Shown here: positions 22,471-35,062 of the stretch, in pieces
How positions within the stretch are numbered: the stretch's first letter is position 1
Layout: every line of letters starts with the position of its first letter
NCBI GenBank assembly: GCA_022747635.1
Contig: JAKTNV010000006.1
Location: 70,409,590-70,473,589 of the forward strand
Length of the DNA: 64,000 nucleotides
Origin: Hetaerina americana
Taxonomy: Eukaryota > Arthropoda > Insecta > Odonata > Calopterygidae
Direction: 5' to 3'
Made by a program: the position numbers and the translations under genes
The notes under the pieces: model-generated
What the model was told of the DNA's origin: nothing
The model's input: the letters and a program-made list of their open reading frames with translations, nothing else
The model's database searches: none

Positions 22471-22859
22471 ACGCGAGGGACCCATCTTGCACAAATTTTT
22501 GCATAATGCAGATGGTGTTTAACAATTTCATGAACAATTGTTCGAGAAACATTGGGAAAATGCTCACAGATGTCATCAATTGTGACGCGCCGATCGTTCC
22601 TCACGAATTCGTCAACTGAGCTCACCAGTTGGTCTGTAATAACAGACGGTCTCCCCGAACGCTCATCGTCGTGTGTGTTCCCCCTCCCCATGTTGAAGTT
22701 GCGACACCACCGCCGAACAGACGACTCGTCCATTACATTGTCTCCATACACCTCCTTTAATTGGCGATGAATATCACATGGGCGAACGTTTCTTGCATTG
22801 AGGAATTTAATCACTGCCCTCACTTCACAACTGGCGGCGTTCTCAATTTTTTTAAACAT
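22461..22859 (-). CDS. mariner transposase DNA-binding domain only, about 132 aa
   Basis: The first ATG is at 22859, and the frame runs to a stop after the deletion junction. The protein starts MFKKIENAASCEVRAVIKFL and has the two helix-turn-helix units of mariner transposases: a first unit with the CRNF motif before GRGNTHDDERSGRPS, and a second with RVTIDDICEHF and SRTIVHEIV. It ends KICARWVPRVSQ, the WVP linker found just before the catalytic domain. All three catalytic Asp residues are gone. What is seen is an open frame; whether it is expressed is unknown. Proteins of this kind could bind TIRs without cutting, which would make them competitors of related transposases, but that is inference. 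Confidence 0.6.
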   Translation of the reverse strand: MFKKIENAASCEVRAVIKFLNARNVRPCDIHRQLKEVYGDNVMDESSVRRWCRNFNMGRGNTHDDERSGRPSVITDQLVSSVDEFVRNDRRVTIDDICEHFPNVSRTIVHEIVKHHLHYAKICARWVPRVSQ

Positions 22860-23229
22860 TGTAAACAATCACAGAAACAACACAGGCAATGCTAGCGTCA
22901 CGCAACTTGGCTCAGAGAAGGCAGACAAGCCACTGAAGCTATCTGACCTCGTCCAGCGGCTACTCGCGTCGTCAGCACTTCATGCGGCACGAACGGGTAC
23001 TACTTTCCGGATGACCCTCGTATATATATCTATATATCCATATATATATATATTTATTTATTTATATACATAGTATACGTATAAAATATATTATATTTTT
23101 ATTCATGTATGTATTTAAATTGAGTCACGATACTACTCTCTGAGTTCTTTTGCACTTCCAATGATGGAAAATGACCATTTTCCATCCTTGTATCCACTTT
23201 CTTTTCTCTCTTTTACATAATGCGTACTC

Positions 23230-24180
23230 GTGTCCCTAGGATACACTCAATTGCCTTCGGTTTTATCTTCCTCAGCACAGTAAAAAAACAGGCACATGCC
23301 CATATTTTTCCCCATTCGATCCTCTCACACAATACACCTCGGTGAACCCGGAAAATATTAGCTATCCTCTCAAGTTGCCCCCCAACAGATCAGATGTTGT
23401 TCTATCTGAGATGCATGAACGCGTGGTCGTTTCTTATCGTTCTCCTCAAGTCCTCCCACCACTGTACTCAACACACACCAACACACGCACACACACACAC
23501 CCGCAGACATGCACGCAAACGAACACTCCACTCCCGCGAGCAGTCACACAGAAACACCCAAACCCTAGTCAAACACTCATTCCCCACCGCTCCCCTAAAC
23601 CCCCATTATGCCCATGCCTAACGCACCACGGCTCACGCATTCTCCACCCTCCCTCGCACACAACGCGCCCCCTTCTTCACGTCACAAAATGTCCCGCCGC
23701 TACCGGACATGGCCAACCCACTAAAAACCCTCCGCACAGCCCTCTCCTCGAATGCCAAGTCAAGCGTATCAGTAATGGCTGCCGTAAATCCACCGCTGCC
23801 TTCATCTCTGTTTCATCTCGGCCTCCTTCTCCTCCTTCCTTCCTTCCTCCGAGGGAGTATTCAGCCCAACGGTTGCTCCAAGCATCGTTCCCTCCCTCCT
23901 CATCTTCGTCCGCCGAAAGCCCCTCCTCCCCATCGCTTTCCCGCCGCCGCACGCATGCACCCACGCCGACCAACCAACTATATCCCTATCCATCTCTCCC
24001 TCTCGCCCAGGTCAACATTTCTCCGGCCACTCCCTCCCTCCCACCAAATCTATTCCGTTCCGTCCACTTTGAGCAAATGCTTGCTTCTTCCGCTCCGCTC
24101 GCACGAAATCCTGTTCGCTCTCGTCCTCCTCGAACAGTTTTTTTTTCCATCCCTCGGCGTGGCAATAAAAATAAATTGGC
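23230..24180. other. C/T-rich, CpG-containing block
   Basis: About 950 bases, pyrimidine-rich on the plus strand, with CA repeats at about 23463-23505 and many CG dinucleotides in the second half. Two overlapping frames stay open for more than 200 codons but are proline/serine-rich low complexity in different frames and begin without a credible start, so neither is called a gene. A promoter or CpG-rich regulatory region is possible, but no core motif was recognised. Confidence 0.55.
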
Positions 24181-24469
24181 AGAGTAATAAGGCCCGCTCG
24201 ATGTGCATTACAGTGGAAACACTACATTTATGGGAAAAAGTTTACCGGGGCACTAAAATAGAATACCTTTGGCTGAATTTGGCAAGACTAAAGCTTTTTG
24301 CCATTGATAAAAATGTCGATTATACGATTATATTACATGCCTGTCAACGATTAGCTCTACCTTTTACGCTTAAACCAAACCGCAAGCTACCTGTAATCAA
24401 CTAACAAGGCGCCCGATATTTTATAAGAATATTTCTTGGTACATTAGTCAATAGTACCGTTATTATGGC

Positions 24470-24625
24470 TAATTTGACGACCCAGCTGGCGGCGGGGTAA
24501 CTTCCTCACCTGCCAACCCAGAGGTCACAGGTTTGATTCGCATAGGTGGTTTTTCCTCCACCTAGGGTTTGGAGGCATTTAATTAAAATATTGTGATATC
24601 ATTATGTGAAGTCCGATGTGAAGTT
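24470..24625 (+). repeat. tRNA-derived SINE candidate
   Basis: A box-like CTGGCGGCGGGG at about 24486 and B box-like GGTTTGATTCG at 24530-24540 (canonical GGTTCGANTCC with one clear change) are spaced as in a pol III internal promoter. CACCTGCCAACCCAGAGGTC lies between them, as in many arthropod tRNA-type SINEs. A non-tRNA 3' part with ATGTGAAGTCC follows. The cloverleaf is not complete, so it is not a tRNA gene. No second copy is in the window. Confidence 0.5.
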
Positions 24626-25009
24626 CAAAGTGCTGTCTTCAGACTAATTTAAAACAAATTTATAAAATCAATCGTTTCCTACATTAAAAAACATGATTGA
24701 ATGACTATAGTGTTACATCCTCCGGCGTGTCACAGGATATTTGAAATGGTCTGCCATTAATGCCTGGACAATAGTTGATTTCATCTTACTATCTTATAAA
24801 AATCTCGATGGCAATTTCACGCGTAACCATAAACACAACCACGTCATTCAATTCTCTTTTGCTTGAATGTAGTTTAATATTTGAAATAATTGTGAATCCA
24901 ACTATACGCCCTAAATCTGTAACGCACACTAGACATTATACGCGTTGAGGAATTCATATCTGCTGTACAACATGCTATAAACATTTTTCCCTTCTCTGAC
25001 TTCTATCAA
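24626..25009. other. AT-rich, nothing recognised
   Basis: No feature noticed apart from the possible 3' part of the SINE. Confidence 0.35.
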
Positions 25010-25510
25010 TCTTACTCCAAACGAATTGATACCATTTTTATAGCTATCCGCTACCTCGCACCCTTAACCTTTATTATTCCAATACCCCTCTTATGGCCCA
25101 CACTTTTATCTCTTCAATTTATTTCTTCCATATTCAGCCCATTCTTCTTCCGTTCATTGGTCTTTATTTCCAAAAAAATTTCTCTTTTCCCCTTTTGGTC
25201 CTTCTTCCTCCACATCTTTCACCTCCACATTTACGACATGAATGGCCTCTTCACATCCTTTCTTCGTCTTTCCTCATCTCGAAGGAGAAATATCTTCCGC
25301 AGCGTTTCCTCCGCCGAATTGTATATAGCTATGTGTTTCCTTAGAACCCGTCGATGTTTAGGCACTGTTGGTTTACAAAGACACCATAAATTCGCGCATT
25401 TCCGCCATCTTGGACCGAGTGCGACGATCAGTCCTCCTAAAATGGCCTTGGGAGGTTCATTAAAACTGAGACAAAGACCTCTTGGTGCAGAATTCCGACG
25501 GCCGTAAATG
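25010..25510. promoter_or_regulatory. C/T-rich segment ending in a CpG-rich patch with YY1/Pho-like sites
   Basis: Pyrimidine-rich to about 25270, then CpG-rich to 25510. The patch has CCGCCATCTTG at 25402-25412 and AAAATGGCC at 25439-25447. Both resemble the core bound by YY1/Pleiohomeotic zinc-finger proteins (GCCAT / ATGGC), in opposite orientation 37 bases apart. Such sites occur in promoters and Polycomb elements. No gene start is visible next to it, so a regulatory role is inference only. Confidence 0.2.
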
Positions 25511-28200
25511 TGGATAAGCCATCACGTAAGCTGACGGTTTTCTCAGCTTTAATTTGAAAATACTCGAGGCATTTTGGGGAGTCGAAGCGAATAAAAGTAT
25601 AGATTCCTAAATTCTTCGAACCATAAAATCTTTAGCACGGAAAAATACGATTAGAATATAATAAATTACTCCGTCTTTACTAATTCGCGTCGACCATAGG
25701 CTTCAATTCGAGCACAAAGGAGCCTATTAGAAGTAAATATTTCTGCTTTTCCATTAATTAAATTAGATTAATTCAGTTAACCGAGCAAATGCCAAAAACG
25801 TTTAGTAGATAGAATAATGACTAGCTAATGGGCAATGTATTTGCTAAGCTATCGTCAATTAAATATCGTTCCTCCCAAATATTGCATTCTTATCATAAGT
25901 TATCAATAAAACTTACCATGGCCAAGATAGTTATAAAATATTAAGTAGTTTAAAAAACATTCTCCTGTCTTCTATACTCTGAATTCAAAGCTCCCTGATA
26001 CGATTACTTTTTCAAAATACGGAAAATTGACATTTATTAACTAACTTATGCTTTACTATTACCAATGCTTTAACGTAAATAATGGCAGCCTAAGTCTACG
26101 TTAAAGAGGCCTAGAGCGGCTCATATCGCAGATAAATTATCATTGTGACAAACTTCTAATTTGAGCTAGGATGGTCCTCACTTTGATTAGGTGCAAACAG
26201 AAATGCCATCAGCTACAGCATTTAACTATTCATACCTATGCATAAAGCTTTTATTTTAAAATATAAATTGTCATTTTGCTCAAATATAACCGACCGAAAA
26301 CAGAAAATGAACTCATTCAATAATTAAAATCCTTTTTGTCCGTACACGCAGAAACAAGTTACTTCTTTTACTGGCAACTGTTGTGAACCAAAATAATAAG
26401 ATGAACAATGTCCAATTATATTGGATTATAACTCAATTTACATGAATACACGTAATTATAAAGTAAGCGGTAATTTTTAGGTATTTTGAGATAACAAAAT
26501 TATTTTCATGGCCATTCTTATTTCACACCTGTAATGAAATCACTATCCAAGAAGGACAAACTGCAAGTAACTCCAATGTTAGTCTGCAATTCAGCGAATA
26601 AATGTCGGTTATTTGATAAAATGAACGGAAATCTTAAAATTCTAATTTTTTATTAAAAAATTCTTCCATTTAAAGAGGTTGTAAATATTCTACAATTCTC
26701 ACATCAAGGGACAGTTCCACATTATATAAATATCAATACAAATTGAATAAATAGAAATAAGAGCACCAGTAAGCAATCCTCATACTGATCCTAAGATAAA
26801 AATGTATATCCTTCTTCTTGAGCACATCCACTGAGAGAATGTATTATGGAATATTAACGATAATAAAATCTTAAGGTTAATAACAAATTTAAGGCTGAAA
26901 ATGTTTGAAGGAAAGAACTTCAGTAATAGAACCATTATTCATAAATTCAATGTCAGTGCGTATAAAAAAATCTATGAAGACTCTTAGCTATTATTCACAT
27001 ACCATGAAATAGCAATACTTCTTCTAAGTACATCAAGAGAAATAAGACAAATCGTACTTTAAACAAGTGAAGAGATCCGAACCAACCAATTGAGTGCTCT
27101 TGTTTGAGCAGCGGCTCCTGGACTAATCGAGGCATGTTACTATACGGTTAAATTAATTTCGGATCATTGCAAGCCTAAGGCTTTCACGCAAAATAAGAAA
27201 ATTGGCATTCATATTTCATTCGGTCATTGTGGAGGGTGCATATTTTTCTACTGTTCGACCCTAATGCTGAATCCAATTACGTGTTTTGTATCTCGGAGAT
27301 AAAATCGTTTCAAGTCATTAACAGGTTAACGTTAACGAAGGTGCTCTGGACAGTGGTGCGCATCTGCGGGTAAAGTAGTTCTACGTATAAACCGTGTACA
27401 GAAACGTAAAGTGAGCATAATACAAAATCTATATCGACAAAGAGGAAAGGTATGTCTCTCCATTGTGCTTTGGAGTTACGTTGCACATTTGGTATGATAT
27501 ACATATTTCACGGTCGAAAATATGAATATATGAGGCAGTAACAGATTGGAAGAAGAGCAAATCCAGCAACGCAGAAACAGGCGTGACTAAGAAGAATGGA
27601 GTACGACAGGAATTTTTCAATGCTTGGAATTTAAAAGTGTATATAGGAACGCGGAAAACTAATTGACATCATGAATAAATCAACTGATAGAAAAATGTAT
27701 TTATAATACTGTTTAGGTATTTTGGTGACAGCATAAATACCAAAAAGGTATTTTTATATTAGGCTCCACATTCCATGATAAAAACAACATTCATTTGATT
27801 TTTTATTTATTTTACTTTGAGGAGACCCATTAAAAATTTAACAATTCCATTCAGTAATTTTATCCTCTTACTCGCTTAGAGAGGATAAATTATAAAATAG
27901 AAAAGCAAAAAATACTTGAATGCCTGTTTAGCCCACATAATCAACTTGGATTATGCATTAAATCACAAAGTAGATCACCTACTGACTAAGTGTAGAGTAA
28001 CCGCATGAACGTTAAACCATAGTTTAAGGCAAATTATTGATGCTAGATTGATGATTCATTAAATATGAAAACAACGGCAGAGAAAGTACATGTTCATCTT
28101 TTGACAGTATTTCAACACCTCCCGCCATTTTCCTCCACCATATCAACTCCCCAAACTAGTGTTCATCAGTGTGTGTCAATGAATTTTCGATCATAGAAAG
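25511..28200. other. long AT-rich stretch, nothing recognised
   Basis: 2.7 kb without a recognisable coding segment, TE motif or long repeat on either strand. Small imperfect hairpins only. Confidence 0.4.
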
Positions 28201-28559
28201 GAGATAGCGTACACCGCAAGGACATCATGAGGGTCCACATTTTTAAGGTAAGGTTTATTCTGATAGTTAACTTTTATTCAACAAATTTCAGGCACATCGG
28301 CTGCCGACATGAGGATGTTGGAAAATGTAGGGATCCTCTCAATAGGGGGACCATGTAAAATTCCGGAGGGTGTACAACATCACTCGTCGAGTTTGCGAGT
28401 ATATCGACACTACCACCTCGCTCCCCCACGTCTCCGAAACTTCACACTCTTCATGGAAAAACTCTACAGATTTTTTTTAAAAGACGCTAATGATCCCAGG
28501 AGTCTGACGTAGCAAAGCATTACTCTGCCGCACAAGTCGTTGAGCTGAGTGCACCCTTC

Positions 28560-29850
28560 AGCGCCCAGGGGTGCGTGTCGCAATTCGGGCACTACTTCGT
28601 CCGGCACTTGAATTGCTTCCCTCCCTCCCGTTGCCTCCTTCCGCCACGCGTGCGCACAAACACACACACACACATACAGAAGAAACGGCAGTCACCAAGG
28701 CGACAAGCACTCCGGCAGTTCCTGCGACGGAAAACTAATTCACTCCCTTCCCTCTCCTCCCCCGACACTTCCACTCCCTGGACCATCTTTCAAACGCACT
28801 CTTTCATTGCATTCCTTCATTCTCCTCCCCTCAAGCAATCCCTACCCCTGGAAACTTTTTCCCCGACCATCCCTCCTCGATAAAAGAAAACCAGTTAAAC
28901 TCGGCTCCCTTCTCGTCCACACACCCCCCCCCCGCCCCCCAACAATTCCGACCCACTGCCAATACTCGCGCACCAAAACCGAACCAAAACCCACCCCACG
29001 CACAGCCCACCCCTCGTCCCTTGGGAGAGAAACCCATCCCCCCGCCCACCGCTCCCCTCACCGTTCTCCCGCAAGAAATAAGAACCCTTCTTCGTTCCAT
29101 ATTCAACGGACGCCAGAAGAAACTCCTGGCAACCAACCGTTAGCCCCCTAAAGCATTTGTCAGATACGCACGTTGCGTGAGTTTGCGTCTTCCTTACAGA
29201 TATACGCCGCCCTTCCACATCTCGGCGAAAAAGCACACTTCTCGCCAGTCCCCTCTCCACCACCACTTCTCTCCCTAGAGTTTTCCAAACCCCTTACTCA
29301 ATATATATCCGAATTCTCAACCCCACACTCACATACCCCTTCTCCAACTTCCCCTTCCTACGGAACCTAGAACTCTTCCACCCAAACCCCCCTCACATCC
29401 AGCCCTTTCTTCCTCTTCCCGCACCACTCCTTAGGAGCGCAGCCCACTCCACGTCCTCACGACAGGGCTCTACTCCCACGCAAACCGCTCCCAATTCCGC
29501 CCGGCTCACCCTTCACGCATCTCCCCCATATTCTGCATGTGCCTCCTTCCCTCTCGCACACTCTTTTCCTTTTCGGCGGCGGGCTTGTCCGCCCCCTCTG
29601 CCCCCACCTCTCATTTCACCCCCTACCTCTCCCACTTCCAACCCTCCTCCGAAAGAAAAAAAAACCAGCCACCCCCATTCTCAAGAAAGAATCGCACAAG
29701 CGACCGGCGGACTTAAGAGCGCATTACCATCCGCCCATGAAAGTATTATGCAACGGCCCAAGACAGTCGGGGAAAACAGGTGTTCCAGCATACGGATCTG
29801 CACCTTTTCCCAAGCTCATGCTTGTACAAAACACCCATCTCTGAGGTTTA
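28560..29850. other. C/T-rich, CpG-containing block
   Basis: The longest of the pyrimidine-skewed blocks, with a CA repeat at about 28658-28676 and a C-run near 28923. CG dinucleotides are frequent. Multiple frames on both strands are open only because of composition. No domain is recognisable. Confidence 0.55.
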
Positions 29851-32354
29851 GAGACGGGAACAGTAGCAAAGAGATTCGCCGTTGAGGTAATCTCCAAAAG
29901 AGTGTACTAAAAGCCCTCTTATGGTACATGAATGTTGGTTTGAATTTTCTAACCATCGTCATCATAGGGGGTAAAACGTGTTTAACAAATCGAACGCTCA
30001 AAATATTTCAGCAATAGGCGAACAACACATTTTTATCTAATCATTCTGCATTTAGTGTGTTTTTTCGACCAGTGGTATGATATCTACAGGTCCCAAACGG
30101 TTAATAATGCGACCGAATTTGTAGAAAAACTTCAACATTGGGTCCATGAAGTAAATTTAGGCATTTTCTCCAATTTGAATCAATATTCAGGAAAATTCTT
30201 TTGGCAAACATTTACTGAATAATGTTACTTACACGGAGGTAACAATTTAACTGTTTCAAATGGCCACCCAAAAAATAGCACATTATAGCATTGGTTGGCA
30301 TGTGGTCGAAATAACCTTGGCACTGCAAAAGAGAAATATTAAAACTCCGCAAAATGGGATGCTCTGCATAGGTAGACTATTGCTAAATACAGTACCCCAG
30401 TCATGCATCTGCCATTCTAGCTAAGATAACCGCATGATTCAGGATTACGTGATCTGTTTGGTAATGGCCTTAGAAAGAATTTCTCGAGATAAGCGGCCGA
30501 AAGAACCATTACTGAATGCCAGTCTCGATGATGATTGAAAGTCATTATAGTAGCGGAGGTTCCATATACGGAGATAAAAGAGTACAGCCTACATTTTTGC
30601 CAAGCTGTTGACGTTGAATGAATTTTTCATAGCGACGAACCGCGCACTAAACCCTGCACCTATTCCACCAGCAATAAAATTCGACGAAACGTTTCCCTTG
30701 ACAAATGTTCCATTGGTACGACAAGAGCCCCCCAGGGTCGGATTAGAGAGACGGACCAGGGTGTCCAATGCCCGTCATGAGCCCCTGCCTCTTTTATTGC
30801 CCTAAGAAATAGTCACTCACTGTCTTCCGATCATTCCCTTAGTTCTTCCCCTGCCTTCTTCCTTGTTCACCTTACCCTTTTTCCATCCGTTTCTCGGATA
30901 GTTTAGCCTAAAAAATTAATTCACACAAAAAATCTCCAAAGACGTGCCATAGTGACGTTTTTTGCGCGGAAACCTACTTTACTGGTTTCATTTACGTCTT
31001 CAGAGCTCCTTCCCCCAAGTCGATTGAACCAATATATTTTGCAAAAAGCGCCAACCCCTTTACAGAGGGTGATTTATACATTTTATGTACAAGCAACCCC
31101 GCATCCCACTCTATTGTTTTGACAATTTGTATTTCCGTCTCATAAGTACGTGCTCATATTTGTATGTTAAACATAGGCACTTCTACGTAGAATATACTGG
31201 TATAATCAGTAAAAAATAATAATATTAAATATTAAAGAGTTCTTATGTTTATTAATCTAATATTTGTCACATTAGCGTACATTTTGCCACATGAAAAAAT
31301 ATACATTACTCCAATATTACATTTAAAGAGATATTTGAATCTCAGTATTTGACGTTTGTTATGACAATATTTCCCGACGTCAAGAATAAAATGTCTCGAT
31401 TAAAATACGGTTGGACAATTATCGATTTGATTCTCCCTTCGATTTTACGGGATTTTACTGGGCTGCCGAAGAAAAAGTACTATATTTTTTATGAATAAAT
31501 AAAGCGAAAGTTACATTTTAAATACTAACATTTAACATATTCAATTGATCAGTACAATTAATGAAAAATTCTTTGTTGGCAAACAGATAAATGTTTCCTC
31601 AGCAATAGTCAGCCAAGTTTCACAATGCGACTACAGTTTGTTCGTATATTTTGTGAATAAAGTACAATAATATAAGGAATCTCGGTAACCAGTTATATAC
31701 GAGTAATAAATACTCGTAATAAATACACACACATAATTTTTAGCAAAAATAAGTTATGTTCAAATTAGAATTCTCAAAGTCAATGAAACTGGCTTAATTC
31801 ATGCATTCAACCACAAACCACCTTAAGAGGAATTGTTTCTTATTAAACGTAAAAAAGGAAAGAGTGCCATTCTTTGGCGCATGATTAGGCATAGACGGGG
31901 AAAGAATAATAATTCTGTTGAGATTTATTTCTTAAAATCCCTTAAACTATCCCATCTTTTCTTACTAGGTATAGGAAGAGTTTGAACGAATCTATCCTTT
32001 CGCCCTTTTTCCCGAAAAGCTGAAATATTACAGATTTTCTGGTGGAACCACCGGAGTGTTGAACACCAAGCTACGCCTTTGAATATTTTCATTCAAGTAG
32101 TTATTCCTAATTCGAGAATTAAACATCATACGATAAACATTCGGTGTCACATTTTGAGTCATTTATTTTATTTTAGGGTGATTGGTAGATATGTGATTTT
32201 ACGTATGTTTTTATGGGTTTCTTTTTCTGAATATTTGCGACTAATTATTCGACAGGAAAAATGTCAACTAATAGTAAACATGCTTAAGGATGGATGATGA
32301 TTATTGCTTTTAAATGCTCGAGTAAGTCCTAATTCAATCGTCCAATGTTTATAG
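29851..32354. other. no gene recognised
   Basis: Mostly AT-rich. A small direct repeat of GTAATAAATAC lies near 31705-31730. No TE motif noticed. Confidence 0.4.
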
Positions 32355-32526
32355 TATTGGGGAGTGTTTCCTCCTTCATGTTGTGGCGCTGATATGATGG
32401 AAGGTGTATTGGACGCTGTTTACAGATACGTGAGATTATTACCCTTCCTTAAGAATGCTATAATGAGACTGAATGGAACTAGTGAAATGGTGAACAGCAA
32501 TAGTTTGATTCTGAGCTTTGAAATTG
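32355..32526 (+). other. weak candidate internal exon
   Basis: An open frame of 57 codons starts right after an acceptor-like TTTATAG and runs to ATTG followed by GTAAGTTA, a strong donor match. It reads YWGVFPPSCCGADMMEGVLD and then VYRYVRLLPFLKNAIMRL and onward. No domain is recognised and the polypyrimidine tract before the acceptor is poor. Chance is quite possible. Confidence 0.15.
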
Positions 32527-33849
32527 GTAAGTTAACCCGCACTGTAATGAACAAAAACCAAACTTACTGATACATCAGTAATGTTTATTTTGTTTTTTTA
32601 GCTTTTCCTGAACTGATATTTAATATAAGGGTCATATCCCGCTGGAAATGGCCTGGAAAATGAAGTTTCACTGTTTTTAATGCCAATCTGTGCCAATTAA
32701 ATCTGAGCTTTATTGATGATTAAACTAGCTTTGACATTAAACTTCACCTTGAAACTAGCTTCTTCGAATGCAATGAAGAAAAAATAATGACTTATGTCCT
32801 GGATTTAAACTATTATATTGATCATTATATTCGCTACAGTGCAGTTTTAGTATAAGCTGTTGTTTTATTCTACGAAACTATTTCTATATATGTGATGGAA
32901 TTAAGCAATGAAGTCAATTTCAATGGAAATTCATCTTAATGAACTTAAGTTACCTTCTTTGCTTGAAAACCTTCCGTGGGTCACTAGTGTTTCAATGTGC
33001 AATATGACGATAAATGGGTTGATTATATCGCAGGAAGTAACGCAGCTGCCCGAACAGTACCAACGCTGAGAAAAATCAATTTAGAGAAACCAAAGTATTC
33101 AAACAAAAATTGAGCTTCGAAAATAATACACGTGCTTTATATGGCTTACATCGAACACAGAGCTGCCAATCAAGTCACTCTCATGTACCGCACTACTAAT
33201 TCACTCATCATCGATAGATTTATTTTCAAAGGAGTCCAAAAAAATAACCATGAAATTATCTTCGGTAATTGGCTTAATATTTCTTAAAGGGATTTAATTG
33301 ACTTAATTTAGTTTAAAGGCTATTTAAAATAAAAAATAAGGTGAAGAGAGGCGGCTTTAATTAAGGTACTGATACCTATTGCAAAAAAAGTTGACAACTC
33401 TGTATTCTACTAATTATTTTAAAAATATGTACGATTCGGGTTTCGTTATGTCTTCGTATCTTTAGAAACTAAGTTTTGAACACAATTTTTGCGTATGCTT
33501 ATTGTATCGAATACTTGAAGTGACAACGTGGCCAAACCCGTGATTTACAGATTAAATAAAATTTCGTACAATGCAAAGTTGTTCAATTTATTCAAACATG
33601 GAACGAATGCACCAGACCATTGCATTGCACAAAATCCTGGACCCATTACGCGTGCTATACTAAATTACAAAGAGGGATACCCAATTATTCCATTGGCAAT
33701 AGTTCAGGCAAAATGCGATGTAGCTGATTAAAAGAAATGCCACGTAAATCATGGGACTGTATTCAAAACTTATGCATCACCAATGAGTTATCACTATACC
33801 TAAAGTGCCATGGACCCTTTCAATATGTCAATAAGAAATACAGGCCCGT
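32527..33849. other. no gene recognised
   Basis: AT-rich. A 67-codon open frame at 33528-33731 has no recognisable motif. Confidence 0.4.
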
Positions 33850-34480
33850 CTCTGTCGCCTTGATCCATTCTTCACTCTCCCCTTCTTCCACCCCTGACCA
33901 AGAGTGTCCTGTCGTCCCCACAATGCCTAAATACGGGGTAGTCTTAACTCATCGCCTACTTCAGGCCCGTGCGGGGGCGGGCATCCCTTGTTACCGCCTT
34001 CCTCACAGAGCTATTCTTCTTAAGCAACGGCCATTTTTTCTCCTCAACGATCCTCCCTCTATCTCCATCTCTCTGCCCCCACCAGCCCTACTCCCACTCC
34101 CCATCCCGCCCCCGTCACCATCGCCCTCCCGGCATCTCCGTGCTTTTTCTGCCACTTCGCGCCTCCCGGCAACACCGCGCACGATCTCTCCCCCATCCCA
34201 CCCCCGGCCCCCTTTTTTTTCACTCTTTCTGCTCCGCCGGGTCTCTTCCTTCTCCCACTCTCTCCCTCCCCCCCTTTCCCCCCCGCCTGTCTCCCCCCTC
34301 CTCGCGTGCTCACACACTCACACACGCTCCTCGCACTTCCCCCTCCCACAATCCACCGTAATTCATCTTTTTTCGCCCTTTTCGTTTCTATCCTTCACAC
34401 GCTCGACAAGCCCGCCCCCAGCTCCCTCACTTCTCTTGCCAATTATATCGCCCATCGACTCCAAACGTGTCACCGAATCT
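33850..34480. other. C/T-rich, CpG-containing block
   Basis: Very pyrimidine-rich on the plus strand, with runs such as CCCCCCTTTCCCCCCC near 34268. Frames of up to 250 codons are open because of composition and are not taken as genes. Confidence 0.6.
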
Positions 34481-34987
34481 TTGCTCTAGAAGATAAGTGT
34501 TGGTTAAATGCACTCGGCATATAAGCGAAAGCATTTAAACAAACAGGACGAATTCTATGGGTTTGAACGCGACAGTCAAAAGCTTCAATGCAATGGGAGC
34601 ACATATTTCATTTTTCTGCCCGGCTATGACCATCATGAGATGTTTGAGACGAATGATGAAAATAAATTGGGTAAAATAGGGCATGACGAGGTGAAAAAAT
34701 AGTACAACACGAAAAAGCATTATACTTCACCGTCCAAATGGAAGTAATAATTAGCGGTAAGACACATTATTAGCAAACGAATATTTTAGATGATTGTTGG
34801 GGAATAGTTAAAGGGGAAATTATAAGAGGAATTAAGGAAACTAAAGCGTTGTTCAAACTATGCGTATGCTGTTTTGAGGGGTGAAAGACAACTATTAAAG
34901 TGTAACGAAGCATTATCACATGTTCTCTTAGAGAAGAACGTTGAAGAAAATGGTGCTGTTACCCACGCTTAAATGTAATAAGTTTTT

Positions 34988-34989
<2 letters not shown>

Positions 34990-35058
<69 letters not shown>
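34990..35058. repeat. (TA)n microsatellite
   Basis: Uninterrupted TA tract of almost 70 bases, the longest pure TA run in the window. Confidence 0.95.

Positions 35059-35062
<4 letters not shown>

Larger units (their letters stand above)
22268..23020 (-). mobile_element. mariner deletion derivative with perfect 33-bp TIRs
   Basis: Ends 22268-22300 and 22988-23020 are perfect 33-bp inverted repeats beginning CGAGGGTCATCCGGAAAGTA. The right flank is TA; the left flank is CA, one change from the expected TA duplication. The inside keeps the N-terminal DNA-binding half and the extreme C terminus of a mariner transposase but lacks the whole catalytic centre. It lies between TA-rich tracts. Its TIRs differ from those of the intact mariner at 57289-58620, so that element is unlikely to mobilise it. 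The full-length parent is not in the window. Confidence 0.9.

Noticed and set aside
23342..24187. Plus-strand frame of 281 codons, the longest after the transposase
   Set aside because: Pro/Ser/Thr-rich low complexity in a C/T-rich block, with another frame open at the same place, no ATG at its start and no domain. Composition explains it.
28247..28291. GTAAGG...TTTCAG, looking like a tiny intron
   Set aside because: About 44 bases, shorter than normal animal introns, and joining the flanks gives a stop within a few codons.
28575..29844. Several overlapping frames of 100-120 codons on both strands
   Set aside because: All lie in the C/T-rich, CpG-containing block. Sequences are Pro/Ser-rich or Gly/Arg-rich without motifs.
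33737..34489. Plus-strand frame of 250 codons
   Set aside because: Same reason: it runs through a pyrimidine-rich block where two plus frames and two minus frames are open together.
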